A stretch of 64,000 nt of DNA from Cyclobacterium amurskyense (GTDB lineage: Bacteria > Bacteroidota > Bacteroidia > Cytophagales > Cyclobacteriaceae): assembly GCF_001050135.1 (NCBI RefSeq), contig NZ_CP012040.1:806001-870000 (forward strand), given 5' to 3'. The stretch's first letter is position 1. Each line of letters opens with the position of its first letter. Positions 19,441-29,533 of the stretch are shown here, one piece after another. The notes under the pieces are model-generated. The model was not told the origin of the DNA. It did not search any database and worked only from the letters and a program-made list of their open reading frames with translations. Position numbers and translations under genes: made by a program.

Positions 19441-20772
19441 TTAAGCTTGATTTACCTTGTTTTCTAATGCTCCCAATTCAGACAATTCCTCTTTGAATTG
19501 CTTTCTAACTTTATTTGCATCATGCCTTTCCTCTGCAAGTTTTATAGCTGCTTCAGAGATCCTTTGTCGCATCTCTTTGTTATTAATCAATTCCATCAAT
19601 CCATCCCGAAGTGCTTGGACTTCATTTTTTGTCACTACCTGAGCCCATTGATGATCCTGTGCATAAGTAACCAATGCTGTATCTTCAGGTGCAAAAACCA
19701 ATACAGGCGTTCCACAGATCATGTATTCAGATGCTTTAGTCGGCATGGAGTATTTTATAAAAGCATTTGCCGAAGGGGTAAAATCATAGGGCAAAAACAG
19801 AAAATCTGCCTCTGAAAAACGGTCAGGTAATTCTTCATAAGGGACAAACCCTCTATGGACAATACAATTGTATTTATCAACCCATTCAGGCCTTTTACCT
19901 ACCTGCAGCACCAATTCAACAGGTGTTTTTAGTTCTTTATTTAGTTCATCCAAGCATTTGGCCATGGTCTCCAAGGAACTCTGAATACCTAAACCCATTC
20001 TACCGGCATATAAAATTTGAATTTTATCCCCAAAATCATAAGAATTCCGCTGGCTCTTGCTCCAGAATTCAAGCTCTATGGGATTATGATAGGTAGAAAA
20101 TGTATATCCATACCGTTCCCTATAAGCCAGTGCCATTGGTTCACTTATACTAAAATGTCTATCACAAGTAGACAACATTTCTCTAAACTCTTTATCTACA
20201 ACTTTATGCCAATACCCACCCATTAAACCATAGCCAGGCAGCACTTCGATCCAATCATCCATCATATGGAAAACCATTGGTTTTTTTAAGTAACGCTGAA
20301 CTAGAGTGCAAAAGACAACTGCTTCCCGCCTTTGTGCCTGGGCATAGATGACATCTGGGTTAAACTCAGTAAGCCATTCCTTTAATTCAGGGGAAAGCTG
20401 AATACTGGAAGCCCAATTCAAGACTCCAAGCCAATTCAGTGCCGGATTAATGTACTCATTAAGCAAGGTTACCCTTAGCGGAGACTTCTTTATGGTTTCT
20501 ACATTCTTCTTCTTCCTGTCAATTTTCAATGGGCCTGAAGGATATTTTCTCTTCATTAAATTTAAAGGGAAATTCCAAACATGCTCCTTATGACCCAATT
20601 GATAATACTTATCACAAATATCCAATTGTGTTTTTTCATTAAAAAGGTTACCTAAGCACACAGCAGCTAGGTGATCTTTCTTCCAGCCTTTAAAAAGATT
20701 AGATAAGGTGATTCCTCCTCCGGAAACATTGTTAAAGGGCTGGTTAAGAATCAATACTTTAGGATAATTCAT
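19441..20772 (-). CDS. Glycosyltransferase, family 4-like
   Basis: A 443-residue glycosyltransferase. It has the N-terminal glycine-rich acceptor loop (NQPFNNVSGGGITLSNLF), a middle YAQAQRREAVVFC / PMVFHMMDDW block and a C-terminal donor domain (IQILYAGRMGLGIQ, then PSANAFIKYSMPTKASEYMICGTPVLVFAPED). It is somewhat longer than its neighbours because of an insertion at about residues 75-130. It should transfer a sugar to the lipid-linked EPS unit. The sugar is unknown. Confidence 0.88.
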   Translation of the reverse strand: MNYPKVLILNQPFNNVSGGGITLSNLFKGWKKDHLAAVCLGNLFNEKTQLDICDKYYQLGHKEHVWNFPLNLMKRKYPSGPLKIDRKKKNVETIKKSPLRVTLLNEYINPALNWLGVLNWASSIQLSPELKEWLTEFNPDVIYAQAQRREAVVFCTLVQRYLKKPMVFHMMDDWIEVLPGYGLMGGYWHKVVDKEFREMLSTCDRHFSISEPMALAYRERYGYTFSTYHNPIELEFWSKSQRNSYDFGDKIQILYAGRMGLGIQSSLETMAKCLDELNKELKTPVELVLQVGKRPEWVDKYNCIVHRGFVPYEELPDRFSEADFLFLPYDFTPSANAFIKYSMPTKASEYMICGTPVLVFAPEDTALVTYAQDHQWAQVVTKNEVQALRDGLMELINNKEMRQRISEAAIKLAEERHDANKVRKQFKEELSELGALENKVNQA

Positions 20773-20808
20773 ATAGTAATCAACTTATAGTAAATGAATA
20801 CACAATAT

Positions 20809-21846
20809 TTAGAGCGTTCCGCTTTTCAACTTTTCAAGAAAATAATTCAGCTCAGCTTTGTTTCCATTATAATAATCTGAATAATTTTCCATAAAAATCT
20901 CAAATACCTTTTGCGGCGTTTTCTCTAGGTCATACTCCAATTTATACTGTCTCAATTTTTCTTGCAAACCTTCTTGCCCATCATAAACCACAAAGCAATC
21001 TGCTAACTTCCCTGGGCCGTGTATTTCCACTTCATCATCCAACCTCCAAGCCATACCCCATGATGTGTCGGGCGTAAAAACATAGGCGCCGCAACTCATG
21101 CATTCTGCAATCGGCAGACCAAAAGATTCAGGAAATTGAAGGAAATAAAATGTAGCTTTTTTATAAATCTCTCTGATTTCATCAAAAGTATATGATCCTG
21201 ATAATTCAATATAAGGAATCCCTACTGCTTCTAATGCTTTTATCTGCTCATTCCGTTCTTTCTCGTAGCCCTCCCTATAAAAATCTATAATTGCCAAGTG
21301 TTCCTTTTTGGAAACTGGGGCTAGTCCTGTACTCTTCAAATACAAGCCTACTTGACTCCATGGTGCCTTTGGCTCACTCCTAATTTCGGTTACTTCAGAA
21401 ACGGACAAATGCCAATCAAAAATATCTTCTTGGTGGTGTCCTCCATCATTTAGGTAGGAAACCATAGTTGGAGCATTACCTAAATAATAAACTTCATGAA
21501 AGATAAGTGGTATGCCTTCTAATTTCTTCCTTAACTTCACAAAGTCAAACGAATCACTCAAAAACGCCTTGGGACTACATTCTACGATTATTACTGCATC
21601 ATATTTCTTTAACTTACGTAAGAACAATTGATCCTGAATATAATGGATCAACTGATATCCTTTCCAGGTAATATAATTGTAGTTTTTGGCTACTTTAGCA
21701 TAACTCAACAACCGCTTAAACACGAATAATTCATAGAACACTTCAGACTTAACACCCTCTGCTTGAGATAAAAAACTGTGCAGGCAGTTGGCTAAAATTC
21801 TGGGGCTTGAATAATTTGGTTTGGTAACTATTGCTATATTTTTCAT
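20809..21846 (-). CDS. Glycosyltransferase, GT-B fold
   Basis: A 345-residue putative glycosyltransferase. The ATG at 21846 (MKNIAIVTKPNYSSPR) is preferred. A GTG start at 21885 would overlap the upstream polymerase gene and add 13 residues that do not look conserved. The donor-site region reads FLQFPESFGLPIAECMSCGAYVFTPDTS, with the E-x7-E style pair of family 4 enzymes. Acceptor and donor are unknown. Confidence 0.85.
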   Translation of the reverse strand: MKNIAIVTKPNYSSPRILANCLHSFLSQAEGVKSEVFYELFVFKRLLSYAKVAKNYNYITWKGYQLIHYIQDQLFLRKLKKYDAVIIVECSPKAFLSDSFDFVKLRKKLEGIPLIFHEVYYLGNAPTMVSYLNDGGHHQEDIFDWHLSVSEVTEIRSEPKAPWSQVGLYLKSTGLAPVSKKEHLAIIDFYREGYEKERNEQIKALEAVGIPYIELSGSYTFDEIREIYKKATFYFLQFPESFGLPIAECMSCGAYVFTPDTSWGMAWRLDDEVEIHGPGKLADCFVVYDGQEGLQEKLRQYKLEYDLEKTPQKVFEIFMENYSDYYNGNKAELNYFLEKLKSGTL

Positions 21847-21881
21847 TGTCAAAACGTAACTTTTATCTAAAAACCTTAAAA

Positions 21882-23147
21882 TCACTCAACCGGTTTAAAA
21901 AGAGATTTCATTTTCTCCTCTGGAATGCTTCGAATAAATGGGGAGTAACAAACCCCTACTCCAAACCAAACCAAAAAATAATTCATCGTAAACACCTGTA
22001 CTGTAGAAGGATGAGTATTAATAAGCCAAAATAAAATCCATAGAGCAAATGCTTTAGTTAAATAATTTTTAGAGCTGAAAAGACCTAAAAATATAGCAGG
22101 AATCAAAATCACTAATAAAAGTACAAGGTTTATGATTCCTCCCTTCAATATCATGTTAAGGTAATCTGTTTCCACAGTTCCTCTATAGTTTCCGGATTCC
22201 ATGGTTGGACAATAGTATTCTCCCCTCATTCCCCGACCTATAATCCAATCTAAGCCTTGCATATCTTTATAGAAGTAGATTTCTATACCAGACCGGGTGT
22301 CTGTAACACCTCGATCTTGGAGGTAGTACAGGGCTTCCATTTCTACATTTAAAAAGACATAAACCCCTCCAATTACTGCAAAAAATAGCAGCGCTAACAG
22401 GATGGTGCCAGACAATAATTTTGATTTTGCACTAATAAAATAAATATAACCAGCCATAAGCAAGCCTAGACCTGCCATAAACAATAGTCCACGTCTTGCT
22501 CGAATTACTCCTAAAATTAAAACCACAACTATCACTACAAAAGCAAAAAAGTTTTTGGTTTTGGAATGGTACATGTGGGTGAATAAAATGAATAAGGCTG
22601 TAATTCCTAAAGATTTGGTGAAATATTCAACAACACTCCTATTTAGATCGTCAGGTATTACTTCTGTTAATATACCTCGAAACATTATACTGAACAGAAG
22701 AAAAATAACACTGAGCAGAATTATTGCTGAAAAGAGTTTTTTATAGAGCAAAAAGCTCTTTCTAAACAATACTACGAGCGGAACCAAATAAAACATCCCT
22801 CCAAACCACGGGTTTAGAAAGATCAATTTTAAAACATTTTTATTGAAGGAAAATCCTCTAAATAAAATCACAAGTGCCCATAAAGTAAATAAAAAGAAGA
22901 ATATTTTAAAGTATTCAGACTCAAAATTAGGCTTTAGCAAATAGGCTGATGAGGCAAATATAGCTGCCAGTCCCAATAATTGCAGGGGCTGAAATAACAT
23001 AAACGGCATCTCTTTGGTAGAAAGGATCGTAGAACTAGCTATGTAGGCAATGAATCCCAGCCAAAAAACATTAATGGCTATCAGCTCATACCTATCATAG
23101 TGTAAAAACTCCTTTAAGGATGCGTTATATTTATTTACTTTTTCCAC
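21882..23147 (-). CDS. Polytopic membrane protein, likely O-antigen/EPS polymerase (Wzy-like)
   Basis: A 421-residue integral membrane protein with about 10-12 hydrophobic segments and a large hydrophilic loop near residues 270-330 (VTDTRSGIEIYFYKDMQGLDWIIGRGMRGEY). Sequence is weakly conserved, as is usual for Wzy polymerases and O-antigen ligases. The late loop, the RGVTDTRS/IIGRGM motif and the position between glycosyltransferase genes support the role: joining flipped repeat units in the periplasm. The start is a GTG three bases after the upstream gene's stop. No other gene in the locus is a better polymerase candidate. Confidence 0.75.
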   Translation of the reverse strand: MEKVNKYNASLKEFLHYDRYELIAINVFWLGFIAYIASSTILSTKEMPFMLFQPLQLLGLAAIFASSAYLLKPNFESEYFKIFFFLFTLWALVILFRGFSFNKNVLKLIFLNPWFGGMFYLVPLVVLFRKSFLLYKKLFSAIILLSVIFLLFSIMFRGILTEVIPDDLNRSVVEYFTKSLGITALFILFTHMYHSKTKNFFAFVVIVVVLILGVIRARRGLLFMAGLGLLMAGYIYFISAKSKLLSGTILLALLFFAVIGGVYVFLNVEMEALYYLQDRGVTDTRSGIEIYFYKDMQGLDWIIGRGMRGEYYCPTMESGNYRGTVETDYLNMILKGGIINLVLLLVILIPAIFLGLFSSKNYLTKAFALWILFWLINTHPSTVQVFTMNYFLVWFGVGVCYSPFIRSIPEEKMKSLFKPVE

Positions 23148-23150
23148 AAA

Positions 23151-24440
23151 TCACTCCTTGATGGCGTCTTGCATTAAGGCCAGGTGCTGGTTAACAATTA
23201 CATTTTTATAAAAATCAGGTAGCAAGTACCCTCCCAGATTATTGGACAGACAATAGTTTAATCCATGTGAAAGATCAATTGCGTCCTTATACTTTGCCAA
23301 ATATCCATTTTTAAGATGATCAATCATGTCCGGAATTCCTCCAACATCAAAACCAACAACAGGTGTTCCACAGGCAAGACTTTCCAAAATTGTTGTTGGA
23401 AGATTGTCTGCAAGGGAAGGTGCTACAAAAACATCTGAAGCATTGTAAACCAAATTAGTGGTATAATCATCGGTTATAAAGCCCATAAACTTACATGGGA
23501 AAGGTATCGAATCCTGTATTTCTTTGTTTGGACCACTTCCAAAAATTAAAAGACAAATATTTAAATTTGGCTGCCTTTGTTTTAAGTCCTTCAACGCATC
23601 CATTAAATAGGTCCAACCTTTATAAGGGCTTGTGATTTTATTGGCCCCAAAAGAAATGACATATTGGTACTGGTCAATATTTAATATCTTCTTGGCAACT
23701 TTTTTCTCAAATGGCTTAAACAAATCCGTGTCAAGAGGATTTGGAATCCTAAAAACAGGCTTATCCTTTAGTAGTGTTCCCTTTTTTGCTAGATTAAACA
23801 ACCATTTACTTGGAGCAACAAAAGAAAGATTATCGTAATTGTGGTAAAATTTAAACTTTTCTTCAAACTGAGTATAGGAGAGGTCTTTTTCCTTGTCTCC
23901 CGGAAACATCGGGCAATTCTGACAATGACTTAAGAATTTTTGACAATCAAAACTATGAAAGCATCCCCCCGTAATGGTCCACATGTCATGCATGACCATA
24001 ATCATAGGTTTGCCAAGTTTGGCAATTTTTTCTAATCCGTCAATGCTTAAAAAACCACCTAAAATCCAGTGAACATAGATGACGTCTGCATTTTTAACCC
24101 AATCATGGGAAGTTACATCACTACCAAAAAGTGATAATGCAAAACCACCAGCATCCTTATCAATGTTTCTTGTATAAAAATCTTGAATTCTTTGGTTTAC
24201 CTTTCGAATAAGAACACCTTTTTTACCAATACGCTGGATTTTGGGATCACCTATAACATTGGAGTGCAATGAAAGTACACATGAATCGAGCCCACGTTCC
24301 ATAAAGGCTTCATGGTATCTCAACACATAATTTCCAGAAGGACTTGAGCCATATTGCAAATGAACTACTCGCTTCTTATTTTTACTTTCAAACCCTTGGT
24401 CCGAATTTACAATAAGCTTTTTACTGTCTACCTGATCCAT
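23151..24440 (-). CDS. Glycosyltransferase, family 4
   Basis: A 429-residue GT4-type enzyme. Evidence: HLQYGSSPSGNYVLRYHEA acceptor loop near residue 30, a Cys cluster (CFHSFDCQKFLSHCQNCPMFPG) near 165-190 typical of one GT4 subgroup, VISFGANKITSPYKGW, and the donor motif ILESLACGTPVVGFDVGG near 355. The Cys cluster may bind a metal or form a structural loop. Its start overlaps the end of the flippase gene by 13 bases, which suggests coupled translation. Confidence 0.92.
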   Translation of the reverse strand: MDQVDSKKLIVNSDQGFESKNKKRVVHLQYGSSPSGNYVLRYHEAFMERGLDSCVLSLHSNVIGDPKIQRIGKKGVLIRKVNQRIQDFYTRNIDKDAGGFALSLFGSDVTSHDWVKNADVIYVHWILGGFLSIDGLEKIAKLGKPMIMVMHDMWTITGGCFHSFDCQKFLSHCQNCPMFPGDKEKDLSYTQFEEKFKFYHNYDNLSFVAPSKWLFNLAKKGTLLKDKPVFRIPNPLDTDLFKPFEKKVAKKILNIDQYQYVISFGANKITSPYKGWTYLMDALKDLKQRQPNLNICLLIFGSGPNKEIQDSIPFPCKFMGFITDDYTTNLVYNASDVFVAPSLADNLPTTILESLACGTPVVGFDVGGIPDMIDHLKNGYLAKYKDAIDLSHGLNYCLSNNLGGYLLPDFYKNVIVNQHLALMQDAIKE

Positions 24441-25804
24441 AGTCCTTTCTTTTTCTTGTATATAATGAAATAATACTGAAGTGGGGCAATAATTATTCCA
24501 TTGAAACTCGCAATTAGGGATGAGATAAAAAGTGCATGAACCCCCATACCATAATAATCTATTAGTAAATAGGCTGATCCTACAAAAATCAAAGGGCTAA
24601 TAAGACTTGCCCAAAATTGAATCTTCAGTGCACTTATCCCATTTAAAAAGTTAACAAATATACTTGCAAACATAAAGGATGTGAAAAATATTAATCCCCA
24701 AAGAGATAAGGTAAAGTCTATATCTACCTGCCCTTTTAGCCATACCCTATAAACGGTGTCTGAAACAAACAACATTACAACACCTGCTAATACAAATAGT
24801 AAGCCTATTTGCAAGTATTTAATGGTAGCCTTTTTAATCCAATTAATGTCATTTTTAAAAAATGCATCTGTTGATGCTGACCAAAATGGTGTTAAGAATA
24901 TTCCAAATCCCATTCCCAAAACATTAAAGTATTTGTAAACCACATTGTAGGTAGTTACTTCATATGGTCCAAAACTTTGTGCAATTATTATATTAGAAGT
25001 TTGGTATTGAACTAGGCTAGCAATTTGTATTACGAAAAACACCAGGCCTAAACTAAATAGATTTTTGGATTGGGAAAAATTAACACTAGAAATAGATGGC
25101 TTTAAGTTTTTATAACTAGTGCCGAAGAAGTAAAAATTAGCAGCTACCAATACGGCTACTGGAGCAATGCAAAGCGCCAAACCCAGATTGATAAGTGATC
25201 CTTCAGTGGTTTTTACCAATACAACTATGACCAACAAAGAAATAATCTGTCCTAAAAAATTAATTAGAGAAGCCTTTGCCGGTTGTTGATCAGCTGTGAT
25301 TAAGGTATTAATGATTTTTAATACAAATTGAAGACAAAAATAAGTAAAAATGATAATGGCAAGGATCGAAAGTTCCAACCTCATTTCTGAAGATGCATTT
25401 AATATATTGACCCAGTCCAGAAATGGGTTAACAATTAAGAATACTAACCAAACCGCCGAAAACACAATGGTCAGCACTGCATAGGTAGTACTTATGTACA
25501 TTTTTGCGGCTGCATTGTCACCTTTAGTCCTTGCTTCTGCAAATTTATTTCTTAACCCGTGAGTCATGCCCACATTAAAGAAACTAAACCAGCCTACGAT
25601 TGAACTTAGAGCCAACCATATCCCATAACGTGTGGGATTTATGTAGTCAATAGTTAATGGAACCATTATCAAACTGACCGCTATGCTACCACCTTTGATA
25701 AAAATTGAACCAACAATATTTTTTTTAGCAAGAACCGTTCTTGCATTTCCTTTTATAAGGTGTTTTTTAAAATATTGATAAATAGATGAAAATAATCTTT
25801 TCAT
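24428..25804 (-). CDS. Polysaccharide flippase, MATE/MVF superfamily (Wzx-like)
   Basis: A 458-residue integral membrane protein with about 12-14 hydrophobic helices. The N-terminal segment (GSIFIKGGSIAVSLIMVPLTIDYINPTRYGIW) is typical of RfbX/Wzx flippases, and GMTHGLRNKFAEA follows. It should move the undecaprenyl-linked repeat unit across the cytoplasmic membrane. It lies 36 bases after the tyrosine kinase gene. Confidence 0.92.
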   Translation of the reverse strand: MKRLFSSIYQYFKKHLIKGNARTVLAKKNIVGSIFIKGGSIAVSLIMVPLTIDYINPTRYGIWLALSSIVGWFSFFNVGMTHGLRNKFAEARTKGDNAAAKMYISTTYAVLTIVFSAVWLVFLIVNPFLDWVNILNASSEMRLELSILAIIIFTYFCLQFVLKIINTLITADQQPAKASLINFLGQIISLLVIVVLVKTTEGSLINLGLALCIAPVAVLVAANFYFFGTSYKNLKPSISSVNFSQSKNLFSLGLVFFVIQIASLVQYQTSNIIIAQSFGPYEVTTYNVVYKYFNVLGMGFGIFLTPFWSASTDAFFKNDINWIKKATIKYLQIGLLFVLAGVVMLFVSDTVYRVWLKGQVDIDFTLSLWGLIFFTSFMFASIFVNFLNGISALKIQFWASLISPLIFVGSAYLLIDYYGMGVHALFISSLIASFNGIIIAPLQYYFIIYKKKKGLWIR

Positions 25805-25840
25805 TGGTTATATAAAAACATAAAATATAGGCTAAAAAAA

Positions 25841-28207
25841 TTAAGTAGATGATTTGGAAGATTTTTTATCTTCCTCATAATAGCCATAAGAATAACCATA
25901 ATACCCATTTGTCTGTTTTGCATCATTCATCACCAGCGAAGTGTTTTTAAGCTTGCTCTTGATGTCAATGTCTTCCATAAACATAAGGTTTTCTTTCTTG
26001 GTGTAATTGTACCTGATCAAAAACAAGGTTCGGTCGCAATAAGGAGCTAGATTGAATGCATCTGTAACTGTGCCCACAGGCGCAGTGTCTATAATAATAT
26101 AATCAAATCTCTCTTTAAGCTTTTCTATTAGCTCCTTCACCTTGTCACCCAAGGTTAACTCAGCTGGATCTTCTGGAATATTGCCACAACCTATTAGAGA
26201 CAATCCATCCACTTTTTTGAAGTCAAGAAGAATATCTTCTATTTTAACTTCATCGTTGGATAGAAAATCTGCTATACCAAGCTTGGTTTTCATTTTCACA
26301 CTTCTGAGAAGCGCCGGCTTACGAAGATCAAATTCCAATACAACCACTTTCTTTTTAGCTATACTTAAGCTTGCACCAAGGTTTAAGCTAAAGAATGTTT
26401 TGCCCTCACCACTAATGCTTGATGTTACCATAAGCACTCTATCATCCTTTCCTTCAGCAACAAATTTCAAATTGGTTCTTAACAACCTAAATTGCTCTGC
26501 AATAGGCGTTCTTCTCCTCTCAGAGATAGCCAATAGCTCACCACTATTGGGATAATTGCTAATTTCCGATAAAATAGGGATATCGGTAATATCTTGAACT
26601 TGAGACTTATGAATAATTTTACTATTCAGTGTATTCTTAATATAGATAAAACCAAATGGACAAATAAAACCTACAATTAGAGCCATCCCCAAAATCACCA
26701 TTTTATTGGGTTTCACTGGGGAACCACTTGAGGCTGCTTTGTCAATGACTCGAGCATTGGATACAGTAGTAGTTGCCAGAGATAAATTGGCTTCTTCCTT
26801 TTTAGATTGCAAATAATTGTATTGTTCTTGCTTTCTGACTTGTTCTCTAGAAAGTTCTAGTAGTCCTCTTTCAATTTCGGGAACATTAGATATTCTAGTA
26901 TTTATTTGTGCCAGATCACTTTTAAGATTCTGACTTTCAATTCTCAACCCATTTTTAATATTCGCTATATTGGTACTTATATTGTCTTTTAAAGACTCCA
27001 ACTGTCCAATTATAGTTGCCACCACAGGATTGTTAGGCTGAACTGTCCTTAATAAACGTTGCCTTTCATTCTGAAGACGATTAAATTCATCAACCAAACC
27101 TGTTAATGTTTCATCAATGATTGATAGATTAGATGCCACTTCAATACCTGTACTTTCAGGATCTTGTAAGTATTCTTCAAGATAATTCAGAACTTCAGTC
27201 TGTGTCTTAATTTCTGAAAGTTGGGCTTCAATTTCCTTACTGCTTTGAACCATCAGGGAATTTTCTGTCCCCATATCTGAGATATTATTCAACCTTCTGT
27301 ACTCTTCAATTCGTCTCTCAGTATTATTTAATTCCCTCATTAAGGTGTCTAATTGGGAATTAATGAAATCTATGGTATTACTGGCCGTTACGTTTTTCTC
27401 TTTTACAGCCTGAAGGTTGTACTGCTCAATTAATTTATTAAGAATATCTTCTCCCTTTTTTGGCACAGCATCTACCAAAGAAATATTAAAGACAGAAGCA
27501 AATCTTTGTGAAAGGTTTACCTGGATTCTTCCTTTATACATGCCAGCCACCTGATCTTTATTCTGAAAATAAACATGAAGAATATTAGGCATTTCCCCTA
27601 AAAACCACTCAGATTTATTGATTTTGATCTCTCCATACCAATTATCGATAAGCTCACCATATTTGTAAACCTTTTCTTTTTCATCTTTTTGAACCAAGAT
27701 GAAATAATCATCAAATGGTTTGATGGTAACCCTTAACTCTTCAGGGTATTGACCTACATCAGGTTTTTTTAGTAAAGTTTTAACCTCAACAGGAATTTCT
27801 TCCCCATACAATTCTCTTTTCCTTGAATACTTGTCCTCCGTATAAAAGAAATAATCTAAAGGTAATTCCTCCACTGCATCTCTCATCAAGCTATAAGAGG
27901 CTAAGATTTCCATCTCGTTTTCAACAAGCTTATTGGACTCATAGGCCTCTAACTCACTATAAACGGTGTTCTGAGCAAAGTCAGAACCTCCATCAACTTT
28001 GATAAGTATAGAACTGGAAACACTGTAGAGCGGTGTAGAGAAAAAGAGGTATGCGAAAGCCAAACCCACAAATAAAATTGTGGATAGCACGAATAGCCAC
28101 CAAAATTTCACATAGCTTAATATTATCAATTTAAAATCCATAGGTCTTGCGTCTTGGTCGATAAATCCATCCAGTAATAGGTCAGATAAAATATCAGATT
28201 TCTTCAT
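25841..28207 (-). CDS. Polysaccharide co-polymerase/tyrosine autokinase (Wzc-like)
   Basis: A 788-residue inner-membrane protein. A Wzz-type N-terminal domain with a first membrane helix (about 35-60) is followed by a long coiled-coil periplasmic part (about 260-460), a second membrane helix near 500 (PVKPNKMVILGMALIVGFI) and a cytoplasmic BY-kinase. The kinase shows a Walker A (SGEGKTFFS, near 600), Walker A' (VVVLEFDLRKP) and Walker B (YIIIDTAPVG, near 706). The C-terminal tail has a tyrosine cluster (YYGYSYGYY) for autophosphorylation. It controls chain length and export with the Wza-like protein. The ATG at 28207 is chosen over a TTG seven codons upstream. Confidence 0.96.
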   Translation of the reverse strand: MKKSDILSDLLLDGFIDQDARPMDFKLIILSYVKFWWLFVLSTILFVGLAFAYLFFSTPLYSVSSSILIKVDGGSDFAQNTVYSELEAYESNKLVENEMEILASYSLMRDAVEELPLDYFFYTEDKYSRKRELYGEEIPVEVKTLLKKPDVGQYPEELRVTIKPFDDYFILVQKDEKEKVYKYGELIDNWYGEIKINKSEWFLGEMPNILHVYFQNKDQVAGMYKGRIQVNLSQRFASVFNISLVDAVPKKGEDILNKLIEQYNLQAVKEKNVTASNTIDFINSQLDTLMRELNNTERRIEEYRRLNNISDMGTENSLMVQSSKEIEAQLSEIKTQTEVLNYLEEYLQDPESTGIEVASNLSIIDETLTGLVDEFNRLQNERQRLLRTVQPNNPVVATIIGQLESLKDNISTNIANIKNGLRIESQNLKSDLAQINTRISNVPEIERGLLELSREQVRKQEQYNYLQSKKEEANLSLATTTVSNARVIDKAASSGSPVKPNKMVILGMALIVGFICPFGFIYIKNTLNSKIIHKSQVQDITDIPILSEISNYPNSGELLAISERRRTPIAEQFRLLRTNLKFVAEGKDDRVLMVTSSISGEGKTFFSLNLGASLSIAKKKVVVLEFDLRKPALLRSVKMKTKLGIADFLSNDEVKIEDILLDFKKVDGLSLIGCGNIPEDPAELTLGDKVKELIEKLKERFDYIIIDTAPVGTVTDAFNLAPYCDRTLFLIRYNYTKKENLMFMEDIDIKSKLKNTSLVMNDAKQTNGYYGYSYGYYEEDKKSSKSST

Positions 28208-28300
28208 AAGGTTCACTATTCGAACCAATGGTTTATAACCAGGTTAACTATTATATTGCTCTATTTAAAAAATTTACTTTTTAAATCTGTTCAATTCTTT

Positions 28301-29101
28301 CTACTCGTTAAAAATATAACGAAGGTTGAACATCAATGAAACACCAAATGAAACCAAAATACTTAAAATTGTAAGCGATCGCTGATTGGTGCTTGCTTGG
28401 ACAGACTTGATTTTATCAGGTTCTACATACAAAACATCGTTTTGTTGTAGCATAAAATAAGGTGAATTTAAAATAGCCTTGTCATTTAAGTTTAACCTTA
28501 CAGCTTTTCTTGTGCCATTTTGGTCACGAATTAAAAGCACATTTTCTCTTTTACCATATTGAGTCATATCCCCCGCTAGACCTAATGCCTCCAAAATACT
28601 AATTCTATCCGTCGATAGGGTGAAGGTATTTGGATTAGCAACCTCTCCTATGACTGTAATTTTAAAATTCAAATATTGAATATTAACTATCGGATCTTTT
28701 ACATATTCCTCAAGAATCTCAGTCATTTTGAGCGTAGCTTCAGCTCTGGTCAATCCAGCAATGTCAATTTTCCCAACTACAGGAAAATTGATTTGGCCAT
28801 TTTTATCAACAAGATACCCTTCATTTGCGGGCAATTGTTGGGTCATCATTCTATTTTGAGAATCATTAGAAATCACACCCGAATTAAATAATAAATTTGA
28901 TTCAGGACTTTGCGTACTTACAACGATCTTTATTAGATCTGCAGTTTGGATTATCGGTTCTTCAACTTGACTGATATTTGTAGTATAACTGCTACCTGAT
29001 TCGATATCACTAAAATAGACCAGATTTCTTTTCGCACATCCAAACAACCCTGAAAAGAGAATAATAAAAGCCAAACTATAAATTAGGTTATTGTTTTTCA
29101 T
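28301..29101 (-). CDS. Polysaccharide export outer-membrane lipoprotein (Wza-like)
   Basis: A 266-residue protein with a lipoprotein signal (LFSGLFGC, lipidated Cys about residue 22). A polysaccharide biosynthesis/export domain follows (IIQTADLIKIVVST, GYLVDKNGQINFPVVGKIDIAGLTR), then a SLBB domain (ITVIGEVANPNTFTL, LEALGLAGDMTQYGKRENVLLIR). The C-terminal hydrophobic stretch (SLTILSILVSFGVSLMF) is common in Bacteroidota homologues. It forms the outer-membrane or periplasm-spanning channel with the kinase encoded 93 bases downstream. Confidence 0.95.
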   Translation of the reverse strand: MKNNNLIYSLAFIILFSGLFGCAKRNLVYFSDIESGSSYTTNISQVEEPIIQTADLIKIVVSTQSPESNLLFNSGVISNDSQNRMMTQQLPANEGYLVDKNGQINFPVVGKIDIAGLTRAEATLKMTEILEEYVKDPIVNIQYLNFKITVIGEVANPNTFTLSTDRISILEALGLAGDMTQYGKRENVLLIRDQNGTRKAVRLNLNDKAILNSPYFMLQQNDVLYVEPDKIKSVQASTNQRSLTILSILVSFGVSLMFNLRYIFNE

Positions 29102-29533
29102 TTGTAAATAAAACTGTTTAATCGGTTTAACCTGCTGAGTGATTAATTTGGGAAAAAAGTTAAAAATTTATAATGTCTAATAATTCCTTAAACACCTCGC
29201 AAGTTACTTAATTATCAGAACAATAAGAACTGAGATGAATAATTTTAATTGAATTAAGCTATGCCTTACTCACCTAGACAACATTTTAAAACACTTAGCC
29301 TCCTTGAATTCCGTTCCCAAAGAGGGTGTATTATGATATTTAATTAGCTTTTGAATAGGTAAAAAGCATTTATCTGTCAAAGTTTTAAACCCATCGTCAT
29401 TTAAACTAAGGCTGATTTATTTGCAAAAAAATTCAAATTAAATCTTTATTCGCCTTAAAAATCACTAACTCAACTGATAAACAATGGTATAGGATCTAAG
29501 CTGTTTAATCCTTTTGCTGTTTATTTATCCTTC
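29102..29533. other. Non-coding gap in the EPS locus
   Basis: 432 AT-rich bases between the second sugar transferase and the Wza-like gene. No coding frame and no convincing terminator or promoter box was found. It is long enough to hold a separate promoter for the export genes. Confidence 0.55.

Noticed and set aside
26142..26555. 137-codon open frame antisense to the tyrosine kinase gene
   Set aside because: It is a shadow of the strong kinase coding frame on the other strand.
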